Source: JAJEBT01 sp965221485
GTDB taxonomy: Bacteria > Pseudomonadota > Alphaproteobacteria > MPNO01 > UBA830
Direction: 5' to 3'
DNA: 64,000 nucleotides
Assembly (NCBI GenBank): GCA_965221485.1
Contig: OZ244893.1
Coordinates: forward strand, 3,286,001-3,350,000
Shown here: in pieces, positions 44,366 to 52,942 of the stretch
How the letters are laid out: each line of letters begins with the position of its first letter
Position numbering within the stretch: position 1 is the stretch's first letter
Made by a program: the position numbers and the translations under genes
The notes under the pieces: generated by a model
The model's input: only the letters and a program-made list of their open reading frames with translations
Database searches by the model: none
Told to the model about the DNA's origin: nothing

Positions 44366-44393
44366 AAAAACCGGGCGCGATGACTGCGCCCGG
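44366..44393 (-). terminator. Intrinsic-terminator-like hairpin facing left
   Basis: On the minus strand the stem CCGGGCGC / GCGCCCGG with a seven-base loop is followed by TTTTTG. This is a convincing rho-independent terminator for a leftward transcript. No leftward gene is seen between it and the rightward AAA gene, so it may end an unannotated RNA or antisense transcript. Confidence 0.55.
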
Positions 44394-44720
44394 CAGAAGC
44401 AGGTTACCTCCGGAGCGAATCCCACCGGTAGAGGCATTCTTCGCAAGACCGGGCGACATCTGCACCCCGGTGGCTCCATTGGCGCGCGGCCGACCTCCAG
44501 CCCGGTGATGCTCCAGGCGACGATCACGGAATGGAGCCTGGCCCGGTCGCGACGAGCGCCGAAGGTCCCTCCTTCAGCTCTCGTCCTGTCGCGCAAAACC
44601 GATCCACATTCTCACAGGGGGCGTTACCGGAATTCTCCCCTCGAAGGGCTTGGTCGGGACGATAAACCCGGCCACAGGTGCACGCATTTGCTTCCCCGCA
44701 GCTTCCAGACCGCGACCTGG

Positions 44721-44780
44721 TGACTTCCAATCAGCGACCCATTGACTTCCAATCAGCCGATATGGCAAGTTCCAATTGTC
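44721..44780 (+). repeat. Tandem TTCCAAT motif upstream of the AAA/DUF4143 gene
   Basis: The 15-base word tgacttccaatcagc occurs twice, at 44721-44735 and 44743-44757, a 22-base period. A degenerate third copy (caagttccaattgtc) begins near 44766. The period matches two helical turns, as expected for a protein binding repeatedly to one face of the DNA. It ends just before the gene start and is a candidate operator. Confidence 0.6.
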
Positions 44781-44797
44781 GGGAATTCGGTGGTGGG

Positions 44798-46018
44798 ATG
44801 TTCAAACGGTTTGTAGAGCGCCGGGCGACAGAAGCCCTCAAGGATACGCCCGTCGTCCTTGTTGTCGGACCGCGCCGGGCCGGCAAGACCACGCTCGTCA
44901 GGAAAATGGGCGAAGCCAGCCGCACCTATATCACGCTGGACGACCGGACTGTACTGGAAGCCGCCCGGTCCGATCCGGTGGGTTTTGTCAGGGGCCTGGG
45001 CCGGGCCACCATCGACGAGATCCAACGCGCACCCGACTTGATCCTGGCGATCAAGAAGACTGTCGATGAGGACTATCGCCCGGGTCGCTTTCTTCTCACG
45101 GGCTCGGCTAACGTGCTGACCCTGCCGCGGGTCGCCGACAGCCTGGCTGGCCGCATGGAAACACTCCGGATATTGCCACTGGCGAGGGCTGAGATCGAAG
45201 GCCGGACACCGACTTTCCTGGAGCGCCTGTTCGAGGGGAAGTTGCAAAGTCAGCGCAGTGCAGCCGTTGGCGATAACCTCGTCAACGTCGTCCTGCTTGG
45301 CGGCTTTCCCGAAGCGATCGCCCGGGAAAGCGAGCGGCGCCGGCAGGACTGGGCACGGTCCTATCTCACCTCGATCCTTACGCGGGACCTCAGGGACATC
45401 GCGGATGTGGAGAAACTGACCGAGCTTCCGAAATTCGTGCGACTGCTGGCCGAGCATTCCGGCCAGTTGGTCAACTATTCGCGGTTCGGGGCCGGCATCG
45501 ATGTCAGTCACAAGACGGGGCAACGCTATGTCGGACTGCTCGAACAGGTCTTTCTGGTCGCAACACTGCAGCCCTGGTTCACCAATGCGCGGAAGCGCAT
45601 CGTCAAAACACCAAAGCTGCATTTCCTCGATTCCGGTCTGCTGGCGAGCGCTCGCGGCCTTACCTTCGACAGGGTGAGGGCGGATCGCGGGCGTTTCGGC
45701 GCGCTTCTGGAGAGCTTCGTGTTTTCGGAATTGCTCAAGCTGATGACCGCTTCCGACCTGCGGCTGACGCCGCATCACTTCCGGGACCGGGACATGCGTG
45801 AGGTCGACATCGTACTGGAACGCGATGACGGAATGATCGCCGGCGTGGAGGTCAAAGCGAGCGCTACGGTGAGGTCCGGCGACTTCAATGGCTTGCGAGC
45901 GCTGGACGATGCCAGCGCAGGCCGCTTCGCCTTCGGTGTCGTTCTTTATGACGGCACGGATATCGTGCCGTTCGGTGACAAGCTGGCAGCAACGCCTTTG
46001 TCTGCCCTTTGGGCATGA
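44798..46018 (+). CDS. AAA ATPase with DUF4143 and nuclease-like C terminus
   Basis: 406-residue protein. Residues 1-200 form a AAA-type ATPase: Walker A GPRRAGKTT at 24-32, Walker B region with IDEIQ near 71, and the TGSANVLTL sensor segment. The DUF4143 part follows (about 190-345, with LPKFVRLLAEHSGQLVNYS and the YVGLLEQ segment). At about 333-353 REVDIVLE and GVEVKAS suggest a PD-(D/E)xK-like pattern. Such proteins are widespread and of unknown role; defence or DNA-binding functions have been suggested. The ATG at 44798 is chosen from family N-terminal pattern; the frame is open 40 codons further up. Confidence 0.88.
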   Translation: MFKRFVERRATEALKDTPVVLVVGPRRAGKTTLVRKMGEASRTYITLDDRTVLEAARSDPVGFVRGLGRATIDEIQRAPDLILAIKKTVDEDYRPGRFLLTGSANVLTLPRVADSLAGRMETLRILPLARAEIEGRTPTFLERLFEGKLQSQRSAAVGDNLVNVVLLGGFPEAIARESERRRQDWARSYLTSILTRDLRDIADVEKLTELPKFVRLLAEHSGQLVNYSRFGAGIDVSHKTGQRYVGLLEQVFLVATLQPWFTNARKRIVKTPKLHFLDSGLLASARGLTFDRVRADRGRFGALLESFVFSELLKLMTASDLRLTPHHFRDRDMREVDIVLERDDGMIAGVEVKASATVRSGDFNGLRALDDASAGRFAFGVVLYDGTDIVPFGDKLAATPLSALWA

Positions 46019-46603
46019 CTTCCATCCCTTGGCATTCGCGAAGCGGTTTGCACCCGCGTTTGTCCTGACCAAGGGTTTTTCCGCAATAGGATCCCGGCTT
46101 CAACCGACTCAACGTAATACGCGCAAGGATCGGAGCACCCTGGGTGCCTCTCTGGCAGACGCTCATGGTGGCCACACGCAGGCGTTGCCGCGGCCGGCCG
46201 GCGGGGTTTTCGCTGTTACACCACGCGGTGGGACACAACCCAACGCCGCGGTCGGCAGGGAGTTCTGGCGACAAGCGGGCCAACTTCGCCAGCGCGGCGC
46301 CCGTCGGACGTGTGAGTCTGCCACCGCGCGAGCCAAGCCTGCCAGCCGGGAACAGCTCCCGAAGGTCGCTCGTGACGCGGGTTTCGCCTGACCAAAGCTC
46401 ATGGACAGAACCTGATCGATCCATTGATGGACAGAAAGGGGACCAAGGCGACCTGCCAAGCAAGTGTCCGTAGGAAATCCGATCAGTTGGCAGGGTGCCT
46501 TCCCGTTACACGCTGATCGTCGAGAAACGAGCAAAGGAACCCGCGGAACGGCCCCGCTTCCCGCCAGAGATCTACGTAAACATGACCGATACTCCGGCCC
46601 TGA
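46019..46603. other. Intergenic region, nothing recognised
   Basis: About 585 bases between the AAA gene and the end of the ADH gene, which converge. Overlapping open frames are present on both strands, all Arg/Ser/Pro-rich without domains. A short direct repeat (atggacagaa) occurs near 46401 and 46427. No clear terminator was found despite the convergent genes. Confidence 0.45.
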
Positions 46604-47713
46604 TCAGAACGTGACCACGCTGCGAATCGATTCTCCCGCATGCATAAGGTCGAAAGCGGTGTTGATGTCGTTCAGCGGCATGGTGTGAGTGATCATTGGA
46701 TCAATTTCGATCTTGCCATCCATGTACCAGTCGACGATCCGGGGCACATCGCGGCGGCTCCTTGCTCCGCCGAAAGCGGTACCCTTCCAGACCCGCCCGG
46801 TTACAAGCTGGAACGGCCGGGTCGAAATCTCCTGCCCGGCTCCGGCGACACCGATAATCACGCTGACACCCCACCCGCGATGGCAGCACTCAAGCGCCTG
46901 GCGCATAATTTCGACATTGCCGATACACTCAAAGGAATAGTCGGCGCCGCCGCCCGTCAAGTCCACGAGATAGGGGACAAGATCACCGTCGACCTCGTCA
47001 GGATTGACGAAATGCGTCATTCCGAACCGTTCGGCCATCTCCTTCTTTCCGGCATTGATGTCGATACCCACAATCATGCCCGCTCCGGCCATCCGGGCGC
47101 CCTGGATCACATTGAGGCCGATTCCGCCAAGACCAAACACCGCGACGGAAGCGCCGGGCTCCACCTTTGCGGTGTTTATGACGGCACCTATCCCCGTGGT
47201 GACGCCGCAGCCGATATAACAGATCTTGTCGAACGGAGCGTCTTCGCGAACCTTGGCCAGGGCAATCTCCGGAACAACCGTGTAGTTGGAGAATGTCGAC
47301 GTGCCCATGTAATGGTGGATCATGTCACCGCCGCTTGAAAACCGGCTGGTCCCGTCCGGCATGACACCCTGTCCCTGTGTATCGCGGATCGACGTGCACA
47401 GGTTGGTCTTTCCCGACAGGCAGGATTTGCACTGCCGACACTCCGGAATATAAAGCGGAATGACATGATCGCCTTTTGCGAGCGTTGACACTCCGGGACC
47501 GGTATCGACCACCACCCCCGCGCCTTCGTGGCCGAGAATGGCGGGAAACAGTCCCTCGGGATCGGCGCCCGAGAGAGTGAATTCGTCGGTATGGCAGACT
47601 CCGGTTGCCTTGATCTCGACAAGGACCTCGCCTTCCCTCGGTCCATCAAGTGTGACGGTCTCGACGCTCAGCGGTTGGCCGGCCCCGATGGCAATGGCAG
47701 CGCGTGTTTCCAT
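46604..47713 (-). CDS. frmA: S-(hydroxymethyl)glutathione dehydrogenase / class III alcohol dehydrogenase
   Basis: 369-residue zinc alcohol dehydrogenase of class III, which oxidises S-hydroxymethylglutathione, the adduct of formaldehyde. Catalytic zinc ligands are Cys40, His62 and Cys169; the structural zinc uses Cys92, 95, 98 and 106. Rossmann motif FGLGGIGL is at 193-200. Long stretches (SGADPEGLFPAILGHEGAG, GMTHFVNP) are near-identical to known FrmA. The ATG at 47713 has AAGGGAAA upstream. Last gene of the ECH-hydrolase-SCP2-hydrolase operon, 69 bases after it, implying formaldehyde release by the pathway. No FrmB was found nearby. Confidence 0.95.
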   Translation of the reverse strand: METRAAIAIGAGQPLSVETVTLDGPREGEVLVEIKATGVCHTDEFTLSGADPEGLFPAILGHEGAGVVVDTGPGVSTLAKGDHVIPLYIPECRQCKSCLSGKTNLCTSIRDTQGQGVMPDGTSRFSSGGDMIHHYMGTSTFSNYTVVPEIALAKVREDAPFDKICYIGCGVTTGIGAVINTAKVEPGASVAVFGLGGIGLNVIQGARMAGAGMIVGIDINAGKKEMAERFGMTHFVNPDEVDGDLVPYLVDLTGGGADYSFECIGNVEIMRQALECCHRGWGVSVIIGVAGAGQEISTRPFQLVTGRVWKGTAFGGARSRRDVPRIVDWYMDGKIEIDPMITHTMPLNDINTAFDLMHAGESIRSVVTF

Positions 47714-47782
47714 GACGGCGTTTCCCTTCTGGCTGTTCCATCCCTCTATGTTTTCAGCCGCCGGTCCGGCTTGCAACCCCGA

Positions 47783-48637
47783 TTACGCTCCGAACCTCGT
47801 CAGGATGTCCGTGAGAACAGGCCTCAGATAATCCCGAAACCGCTCCGGATTTTCGCACACGGGAAAGTGCCCGAGTTCCTTCATGATGACGGCCTCGATA
47901 CCGATCTTCCTGGCTGTTCGCATCGTTTCATCGGGCGTACAGGAAAAATCATACTCGCCGGTCATCAGGTAGACCGGGCAGCGCTCCGTATCGATCCCGG
48001 CAACACGGTCGCGATAGTCCGAATCGGCGCGATAGAAGAAAAGATCCCCCTTGAAAACGCCGGGTCCGCTCGTCAGATATCCCCATAGGGTCTCCCACCG
48101 CCGGGCTTCGGGGCTCTGTGGTGCGATCAGCCCCGAGATCAGTGCGGCGCATACCTCTCCGCCATGAATGTCCGGGCGGTGAAGCCATTTGCGATCGTAC
48201 CACGGCTCCTGGTGGTCCGAAGCTTCGATACCGATTGCGGCCCGAAACTCTTCCGGGTACGCCCGCGCCAGATGAAGAACAATCCGCCCGCCCATGGACA
48301 CTCCCATGACAATCGGACGTTCCAGCCCGACGGCTTTCATGAAGCTACGAATTGTTTCCGAATACCGCTCGGTTGTGAGCTTGTACTCCTCTTCGTGATA
48401 GCCGTCAGGCGGAAGCGACTTGCCGTGCCATGGCATGTCAAATGCCACCACGCGGAACCGGGACGTGACTTCTGCGTCGTTCAGGAGATGCCGGTACTGC
48501 GTAGCGTCCGATCCGGCCGTGTGAAGACAAAGCAGGGGAAGTCCCTGACCGGCTTCTTCGAAGTAGATGCGGTGTGCACGTTCACCAATGGCGAGATGCA
48601 CATAACGGCCGACGACCGGTTCGATTCGTGAGGTCAT
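47783..48637 (-). CDS. Alpha/beta hydrolase
   Basis: 284-residue alpha/beta-hydrolase. Oxyanion LCLHTAGSD near 36-44, nucleophile elbow GVSMGG with Ser114, acid in TGEYDFSC, and catalytic His in LGHFPVCENPE. The ATG overlaps the stop of the preceding gene by four bases. It resembles proteins acting on ring-cleavage or acyl compounds. Part of the ECH-hydrolase-SCP2-hydrolase-FrmA gene string. It is not the S-formylglutathione hydrolase usually paired with FrmA, which belongs to another family. Confidence 0.9.
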   Translation of the reverse strand: MTSRIEPVVGRYVHLAIGERAHRIYFEEAGQGLPLLCLHTAGSDATQYRHLLNDAEVTSRFRVVAFDMPWHGKSLPPDGYHEEEYKLTTERYSETIRSFMKAVGLERPIVMGVSMGGRIVLHLARAYPEEFRAAIGIEASDHQEPWYDRKWLHRPDIHGGEVCAALISGLIAPQSPEARRWETLWGYLTSGPGVFKGDLFFYRADSDYRDRVAGIDTERCPVYLMTGEYDFSCTPDETMRTARKIGIEAVIMKELGHFPVCENPERFRDYLRPVLTDILTRFGA

Positions 48638-49056
48638 GTTTCCGGGTTCGTTGTCGATCGCAACGATCCCAGCAGCTCTTTTACGTAACGCAGATTGGCC
48701 ATCAGGGGGACCAGATTGCCCTCGATGACCGCTTCACCCGATTTGGTCATGGCAAACAGATCGTGATAACCGGGGCGCGGCACGGGCTTCATGAACTCGT
48801 GCCATGCCTCGACCGAAAAACGGATGGAAAAATCACGGGACTGCATCAGGAACGGTCCCTTTCGGACCTCTCCGACGGCACCGTGCATGATCTCGATCAG
48901 CCATTCATTGTCCCCGATGGCAATGAGCATCTCTGCATTCATGTATTGGCCAAGACGACGCAGCACCGCGTTCGCGTTGGCACGGCCTTGCAGATCTTCC
49001 GGAAGCGCGGTTCCTGGATCTGTGGATCCCCTGGCTGGACGGGCGCCCTCGGTCAT
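48634..49056 (-). CDS. SCP2-like protein
   Basis: 140-residue protein without a signal or membrane segment. The central part (about 35-110: MLIAIGDNEWLIEIMHGAV, then FSIRFSVEAWHEFM and the KSGEAVIEGNLVPLM run) has the alternating pattern of sterol-carrier-protein-2 folds that bind hydrophobic ligands or CoA esters. It overlaps the neighbouring hydrolase genes by four bases on each side (ATGA both times), so the three products are made together. Role is uncertain; ligand carrier or enzyme accessory. Confidence 0.75.
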   Translation of the reverse strand: MTEGARPARGSTDPGTALPEDLQGRANANAVLRRLGQYMNAEMLIAIGDNEWLIEIMHGAVGEVRKGPFLMQSRDFSIRFSVEAWHEFMKPVPRPGYHDLFAMTKSGEAVIEGNLVPLMANLRYVKELLGSLRSTTNPET

Positions 49057-49853
49057 GGCGTCCGTTCCGTCCTGTCAAGGCCCGTCCTGTCGGCGATCAA
49101 CGCCCACAGGGCTTCCGGATCTTCAACATGCGCGTTGTGTCCGAGGCCGGGCAGAACCACAGCATTCGGATCAAGGCCCTTCATTTCGTGGGCCGGCACC
49201 ATCTGGTCGCGTTCCCCGGCGGCCAGATACACGGGGGCCGTTGCCGCCGCATGGATGTCGCGGGTATCCGCATGAGCAACCATTGCCGCACGGTTGTCTG
49301 CAGCCAACCGCCAGCGCCCGTTCTGCTGGACTACTCCCGTACCGGCAATCTGCGAGTCCGGATCGACCAGGCCCTTGAGGCCGGTAACGAGGACAAACCG
49401 TTCCCGGGCCTGTTCTTCGGTCTCGAACCAGCGGGTCGGTGCCGTCGCGAGTTTGTTGATTCCCGCGAATTCTTCGGGTGTCCAGGTCACCTTTACGCCG
49501 AGCGCTATCACGGCTCGTGGGGACAGGCCGAACCAGCCGCTCGCCATCAGAATGCCCACGAGACCACCCATCGAGTGTCCGACGAGACAGGACTCTTGAT
49601 GATCAGCCAGCAAATCAGCCATGTCGGCGGCATGAAGGCCGATGCCGTACCGGTGGTGGTGACCTGACCTCCCATGGCCCCGCATGTCGGGGATGATCCA
49701 GCGGCCGGGCCAGCGCACCCGGAGAATGTCCCTCAGACCGGACCACACAGCGCCGGTTCCCGACAGCCCATGCATAAGCAGGAGAGTGGGTTCCGACGAA
49801 GCGCCGCCGGTTTCGACATAAAGCCCTGCAGCACCGGTCCTGTCCCTGTTCAT
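49053..49853 (-). CDS. Alpha/beta hydrolase
   Basis: 266-residue alpha/beta-hydrolase. LMHGLSGTG near 27-35, nucleophile elbow GHSMGG with Ser94, acidic residue in AAGERDQMVP and catalytic His in LGHNAHVEDPE. It differs clearly from the other hydrolase in the same operon, so the two probably act on different intermediates. The ATG overlaps the enoyl-CoA hydratase stop by four bases. Confidence 0.9.
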   Translation of the reverse strand: MNRDRTGAAGLYVETGGASSEPTLLLMHGLSGTGAVWSGLRDILRVRWPGRWIIPDMRGHGRSGHHHRYGIGLHAADMADLLADHQESCLVGHSMGGLVGILMASGWFGLSPRAVIALGVKVTWTPEEFAGINKLATAPTRWFETEEQARERFVLVTGLKGLVDPDSQIAGTGVVQQNGRWRLAADNRAAMVAHADTRDIHAAATAPVYLAAGERDQMVPAHEMKGLDPNAVVLPGLGHNAHVEDPEALWALIADRTGLDRTERTP

Positions 49854-50707
49854 CGTCCCTTCCAGTCCGCCTTGCGCTTGCCGCGAAAAGCTGCCAGTCC
49901 CTCATGCGCGTCCTCCGTGCCGATCAGAACCGACTGACCCAGCCGTTCGATGAGACGCCCGGTTTCCGTATCCGTGTTTTGACAGGTGTTGATGACGTGT
50001 TTGGCCATTCCCAGCGCCAATGGTGCGCGCTCGCACAGGACACGGGCGAGGGCCAGCGTATCCTCAAGGAGATCGTCGGCATCGGACACCCGGTTGACGA
50101 AACCCCATCGCTCCGCGGTTTCGGCGGAGACGGGTTGTGCGGTCATCATCATCTCCTTCAACCGGCCGATGCCGATCATCTGGATCATCCGTGAAGCAGC
50201 GCCGGAAGCGGGGATTACGCCGATATTGTTTTCCGTGAGAATGAACTCGGCCTCCCTGCACGCGATCCGCAGATCGCTGGCGGCAGCGATCTCGACCCCG
50301 CCGCCGGCACAAACTCCGTTAATCATGGAAATGACGGGTTTTTCCAGGTTTTCCAGATCGTCCAGCATCTCGTGATTGGCGCGGACATAGGCCCGATATT
50401 GCGGTGACGGCAGATTGTTCTCGTAATCCAGCCCAAGAATGTCGCGACCCGAGCAAAATCCTCGTCCGGCACCAGTGATGATCAGAACGCGGATTGCACT
50501 GTCGAAACCGATCTGCCAGACGATGGACCGGATTTCCCGGATCATGTTTTCGTCAAAGGCGTTCAGCTTGCCGGGTCGATCAAGGGTCAGAATTGCCACG
50601 CCGTCTTCGGGGACTTCCAGGCGGGTCGCGGAAAATCGGTCGGGATGGTCGATGAAACCCAGCGGCTTTCCATCTGTATCGACCCTTACTCTTGGCGCGT
50701 CGCTCAT
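49850..50707 (-). CDS. Enoyl-CoA hydratase/isomerase family protein
   Basis: 285-residue crotonase-fold protein. The oxyanion-hole segments are AGRGFCSGRDILG and NGVCAGGGVEIAAASDLRIA, and the second catalytic region has ILTENNIGVIPASGA, where the Glu corresponds to the usual catalytic Glu. An N-terminal extension of about 25 residues precedes the fold. A ribosome site (AGGACA) lies before the ATG. It starts a block of four overlapping genes and probably hydrates or cleaves a CoA-bound intermediate. Confidence 0.93.
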   Translation of the reverse strand: MSDAPRVRVDTDGKPLGFIDHPDRFSATRLEVPEDGVAILTLDRPGKLNAFDENMIREIRSIVWQIGFDSAIRVLIITGAGRGFCSGRDILGLDYENNLPSPQYRAYVRANHEMLDDLENLEKPVISMINGVCAGGGVEIAAASDLRIACREAEFILTENNIGVIPASGAASRMIQMIGIGRLKEMMMTAQPVSAETAERWGFVNRVSDADDLLEDTLALARVLCERAPLALGMAKHVINTCQNTDTETGRLIERLGQSVLIGTEDAHEGLAAFRGKRKADWKGR

Positions 50708-51028
50708 GATTTCGTGTCCTGATTTCAGGTCCGGGGGAATCTCACCATTCTGTCCCGGCCCCTGACGGATTCAACCCCCGGCCTCAGGTTCAGAAGACTG
50801 CTGCCTTTCCTCCCCGTATCTGCGACGAACGGAACGAAGGAAAGAGCATCGGATCCGCCGGCCGGACCGGTGCGGTCCTCCATGATTCTTCGGGTCCGGG
50901 TTGCAGGAACACGACAGATCGACGCATGATCCAACCCGGTCCCGGTTCTGAGAGCAGGGTCTTCCGGTAAGGTCATCACCTCGGAACCTGTTTCCGGGAC
51001 CACATATCGTAAGGAAGACGCGCGTCGA
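50708..51028. other. Intergenic region between Rieske beta and enoyl-CoA hydratase genes
   Basis: About 320 bases, all flanking genes on the minus strand. Probably holds the promoter of the ECH operon. Frames of 90 codons occur but look like noncoding GC-rich DNA. No terminator with a T-run was seen. Confidence 0.4.
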
Positions 51029-51508
51029 TCAGAAAGGAACGCTCAGCCCGTCCATTACGCTGTCGCAGTTCACAAGTTCCACTTTCTTCCAGCGGATCAT
51101 GAATTTGTCTCCGGTCAGTCTCTGCAGCCCGTGCCACTGGGTGCCGCCAAACAGCCTCTGGGTGTCCCGTCGATATTCGATCATCTGAAACTTGGACCGG
51201 ACAGCCAGAAGATCACCCGATTCGTCTTCAAGGGTCACATTGGCAACCAGGCGACTGGTGCGTGATCCCGGGGTCTGCGCATGCGAGGTATTGGCTGTCA
51301 GTCGGCGTACGCGGGTCTCCAGCAGAAGCCGATCGTCATACATCAGGGAAACCGTTGTTCTGGGGTCCTCCTGACCTTCCTCAATGGGAACCCAGTACCA
51401 GGCATCGGAAGTGAAGAGCGTCAGCCAGTCGTCCCAACGGCGTTCGTCCAGTATACGGGCTTCAGCGACGAGAAAGGCCTCTATGGCTCCGGTTAGGGTC
51501 AGGGTCAC
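51029..51508 (-). CDS. Rieske dioxygenase beta subunit
   Basis: 159-residue small subunit of a ring-hydroxylating dioxygenase (NTF2-like fold; PF00866 type). Typical features are the N-terminal EAFLVAEARILDERRWDDWLTLF helix-strand, WYWVPIEEGQEDP, and the Arg-rich strand TRVRRLT. The start is GTG at 51508, nine bases after the alpha-subunit stop. It stabilises the alpha subunit and has no catalytic site. Confidence 0.92.
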   Translation of the reverse strand: MTLTLTGAIEAFLVAEARILDERRWDDWLTLFTSDAWYWVPIEEGQEDPRTTVSLMYDDRLLLETRVRRLTANTSHAQTPGSRTSRLVANVTLEDESGDLLAVRSKFQMIEYRRDTQRLFGGTQWHGLQRLTGDKFMIRWKKVELVNCDSVMDGLSVPF

Positions 51509-51517
51509 GTCGGGTCT

Positions 51518-52837
51518 TCACGGATTCGTCATGTAGCCGCGCCACGCGTCATACATGTTGCGGATATAGACTTCGCTGGTCGAATCGCGGCCCTGGATAC
51601 CGCCATATTCGCCGGCCTCGTCGGTGGTATATCCGCGTCCGATCTGGATCCAGTCCGCGCCCTCGCTGGCCACGCCGGCGCCGATCCGTCCGTAGGTTTC
51701 GAGGTCGTCGGCCAGGACCAGCGAGCCGGTGCCGTTCGTCACATTCGCAAAGGCGATAGTGTCCTCGAACATGCGGTCGGGTGCACCGCGCAGGCGAAAG
51801 GAGTAGGCGAAGACCTCGGTTCTGTTCACCGACACCGGATGAACAACCCGCAACTGACGGAATTGGCTCATGAAGGAGAGATTGGGGTAAATGTTCGAGT
51901 TCCAGCGTGTCACTTCAAGGATCCTGCGGGTTTCCCTGACTCCTTTTGCAGCCTCCATCCGGCTGATGTAGTCGTTGAAACCCGGGTCGCGCATATGCGC
52001 GCTCAGTTTTGAATCGTCGTGATAGTCGCCGAGATACGAGTGGCCGTTGGGAAAGGTCCAGATTCCTACCTGTTCCTGCCAGAAGTCGTAGGAGGCCCCG
52101 TTCTGGCGCATCTGGCGCACGGCAATTTCGCCAAAGCCATCACTGTGGGCGTCATCTTCCTGTTGTCGTGAAGCCTCAATTGAAGAGTCGTGCACGAATA
52201 GTGGATGGGCGGCATCGCAAAGATTCTCGAGGTAGAGCTTCCAGTTCCCATCATAGGCGTGTTTGAAGGTGCCCCCCGCCACCTCGATTTCTCCCTCGGG
52301 CGCCCGATCGATCATGTCGTCGAATGAACTGGTCATGTGGCCGAGAAAATCCGTGAGTGACGGGCCATCGGCTGCGAGCGAGGCAAACACGAACCCGCGA
52401 TAACTGTCGACGCGCGGCGCGCGCACCATCGCCGTCCGATCGTCGCCCGGATCAAATCCTTCGGGATAGCCGTGACGCAGCGGTACATGACGAAGTTTGC
52501 CGTCGAGCCCGTAGGTCCAGCCGTGATAGCAGCAGACGAACCGCGAGGCGTGACCGCGATCTTCTGCCACCACCATGGCGCCGCGATGTGCGCACTGGTT
52601 GTGAATGACATGGATCGTTCCGCCTTCGTCGCGGGTCATGACCATTGGTTTCCGCCCGATCCGGGTGGTTACAAAGTCTCCCGGGTTGCTGACCTGGCTT
52701 TCATGTCCGACATAGATCCATGCGCGGCCGAAAATGCGGTCCATCTCGAGCTCGAACAGGGCCGGATCGTGGTAGACGGAACGGTGGATGCGACCTGGCT
52801 CCACAAGGGCAGCTATGTCATCGGGTCCTGAAGTCAT
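51518..52837 (-). CDS. Rieske dioxygenase alpha subunit
   Basis: 439-residue large oxygenase subunit. [2Fe-2S] ligands Cys82, His84, Cys102 and His105. Iron site in the ENLCDAAHPLFVH segment with two His; the third, acidic ligand is expected near the C terminus. It resembles benzoate/anthranilate-type alpha subunits. The start at 52837 is chosen for domain fit; the ribosome site is weak and Met20 further upstream is possible. Followed by its beta subunit. Ferredoxin or reductase partner is not encoded in the window. Confidence 0.92.
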   Translation of the reverse strand: MTSGPDDIAALVEPGRIHRSVYHDPALFELEMDRIFGRAWIYVGHESQVSNPGDFVTTRIGRKPMVMTRDEGGTIHVIHNQCAHRGAMVVAEDRGHASRFVCCYHGWTYGLDGKLRHVPLRHGYPEGFDPGDDRTAMVRAPRVDSYRGFVFASLAADGPSLTDFLGHMTSSFDDMIDRAPEGEIEVAGGTFKHAYDGNWKLYLENLCDAAHPLFVHDSSIEASRQQEDDAHSDGFGEIAVRQMRQNGASYDFWQEQVGIWTFPNGHSYLGDYHDDSKLSAHMRDPGFNDYISRMEAAKGVRETRRILEVTRWNSNIYPNLSFMSQFRQLRVVHPVSVNRTEVFAYSFRLRGAPDRMFEDTIAFANVTNGTGSLVLADDLETYGRIGAGVASEGADWIQIGRGYTTDEAGEYGGIQGRDSTSEVYIRNMYDAWRGYMTNP

Positions 52838-52942
52838 CACGTTGCAACGTCTTTGCAGTGACATGGTGTGCGCAGTGTAGCATGAAACGTCCGATTCACG
52901 GTCGAGGCCCCGTCGCAACGCCGACGACCCGGGGACCTCATG

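Larger units (their letters stand above)
43982..44797. other. Long intergenic region
   Basis: About 815 bases without a supported gene between the VOC gene and the AAA gene. It contains a GC hairpin with a T-run in minus orientation (44366-44393) and a tandem motif just before the AAA gene (44721-44757). Several frames are open on both strands, but their products are Arg/Pro-rich with no domain, consistent with GC-rich noncoding DNA. Confidence 0.5.

Noticed and set aside
44211..44723. Plus-strand frame of about 170 codons before the AAA gene
   Set aside because: Arg/Ser/Pro-rich product without a domain; it crosses the terminator hairpin and lacks a ribosome site.
44753..46072. Minus-strand frame of about 439 codons opposite the AAA gene
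   Set aside because: The plus-strand product has Walker motifs and DUF4143 pattern; the antisense product has no recognisable fold.
46019..46603. Open frames resembling a degraded mobile element
   Set aside because: No transposase motif, terminal inverted repeat or target duplication could be identified.
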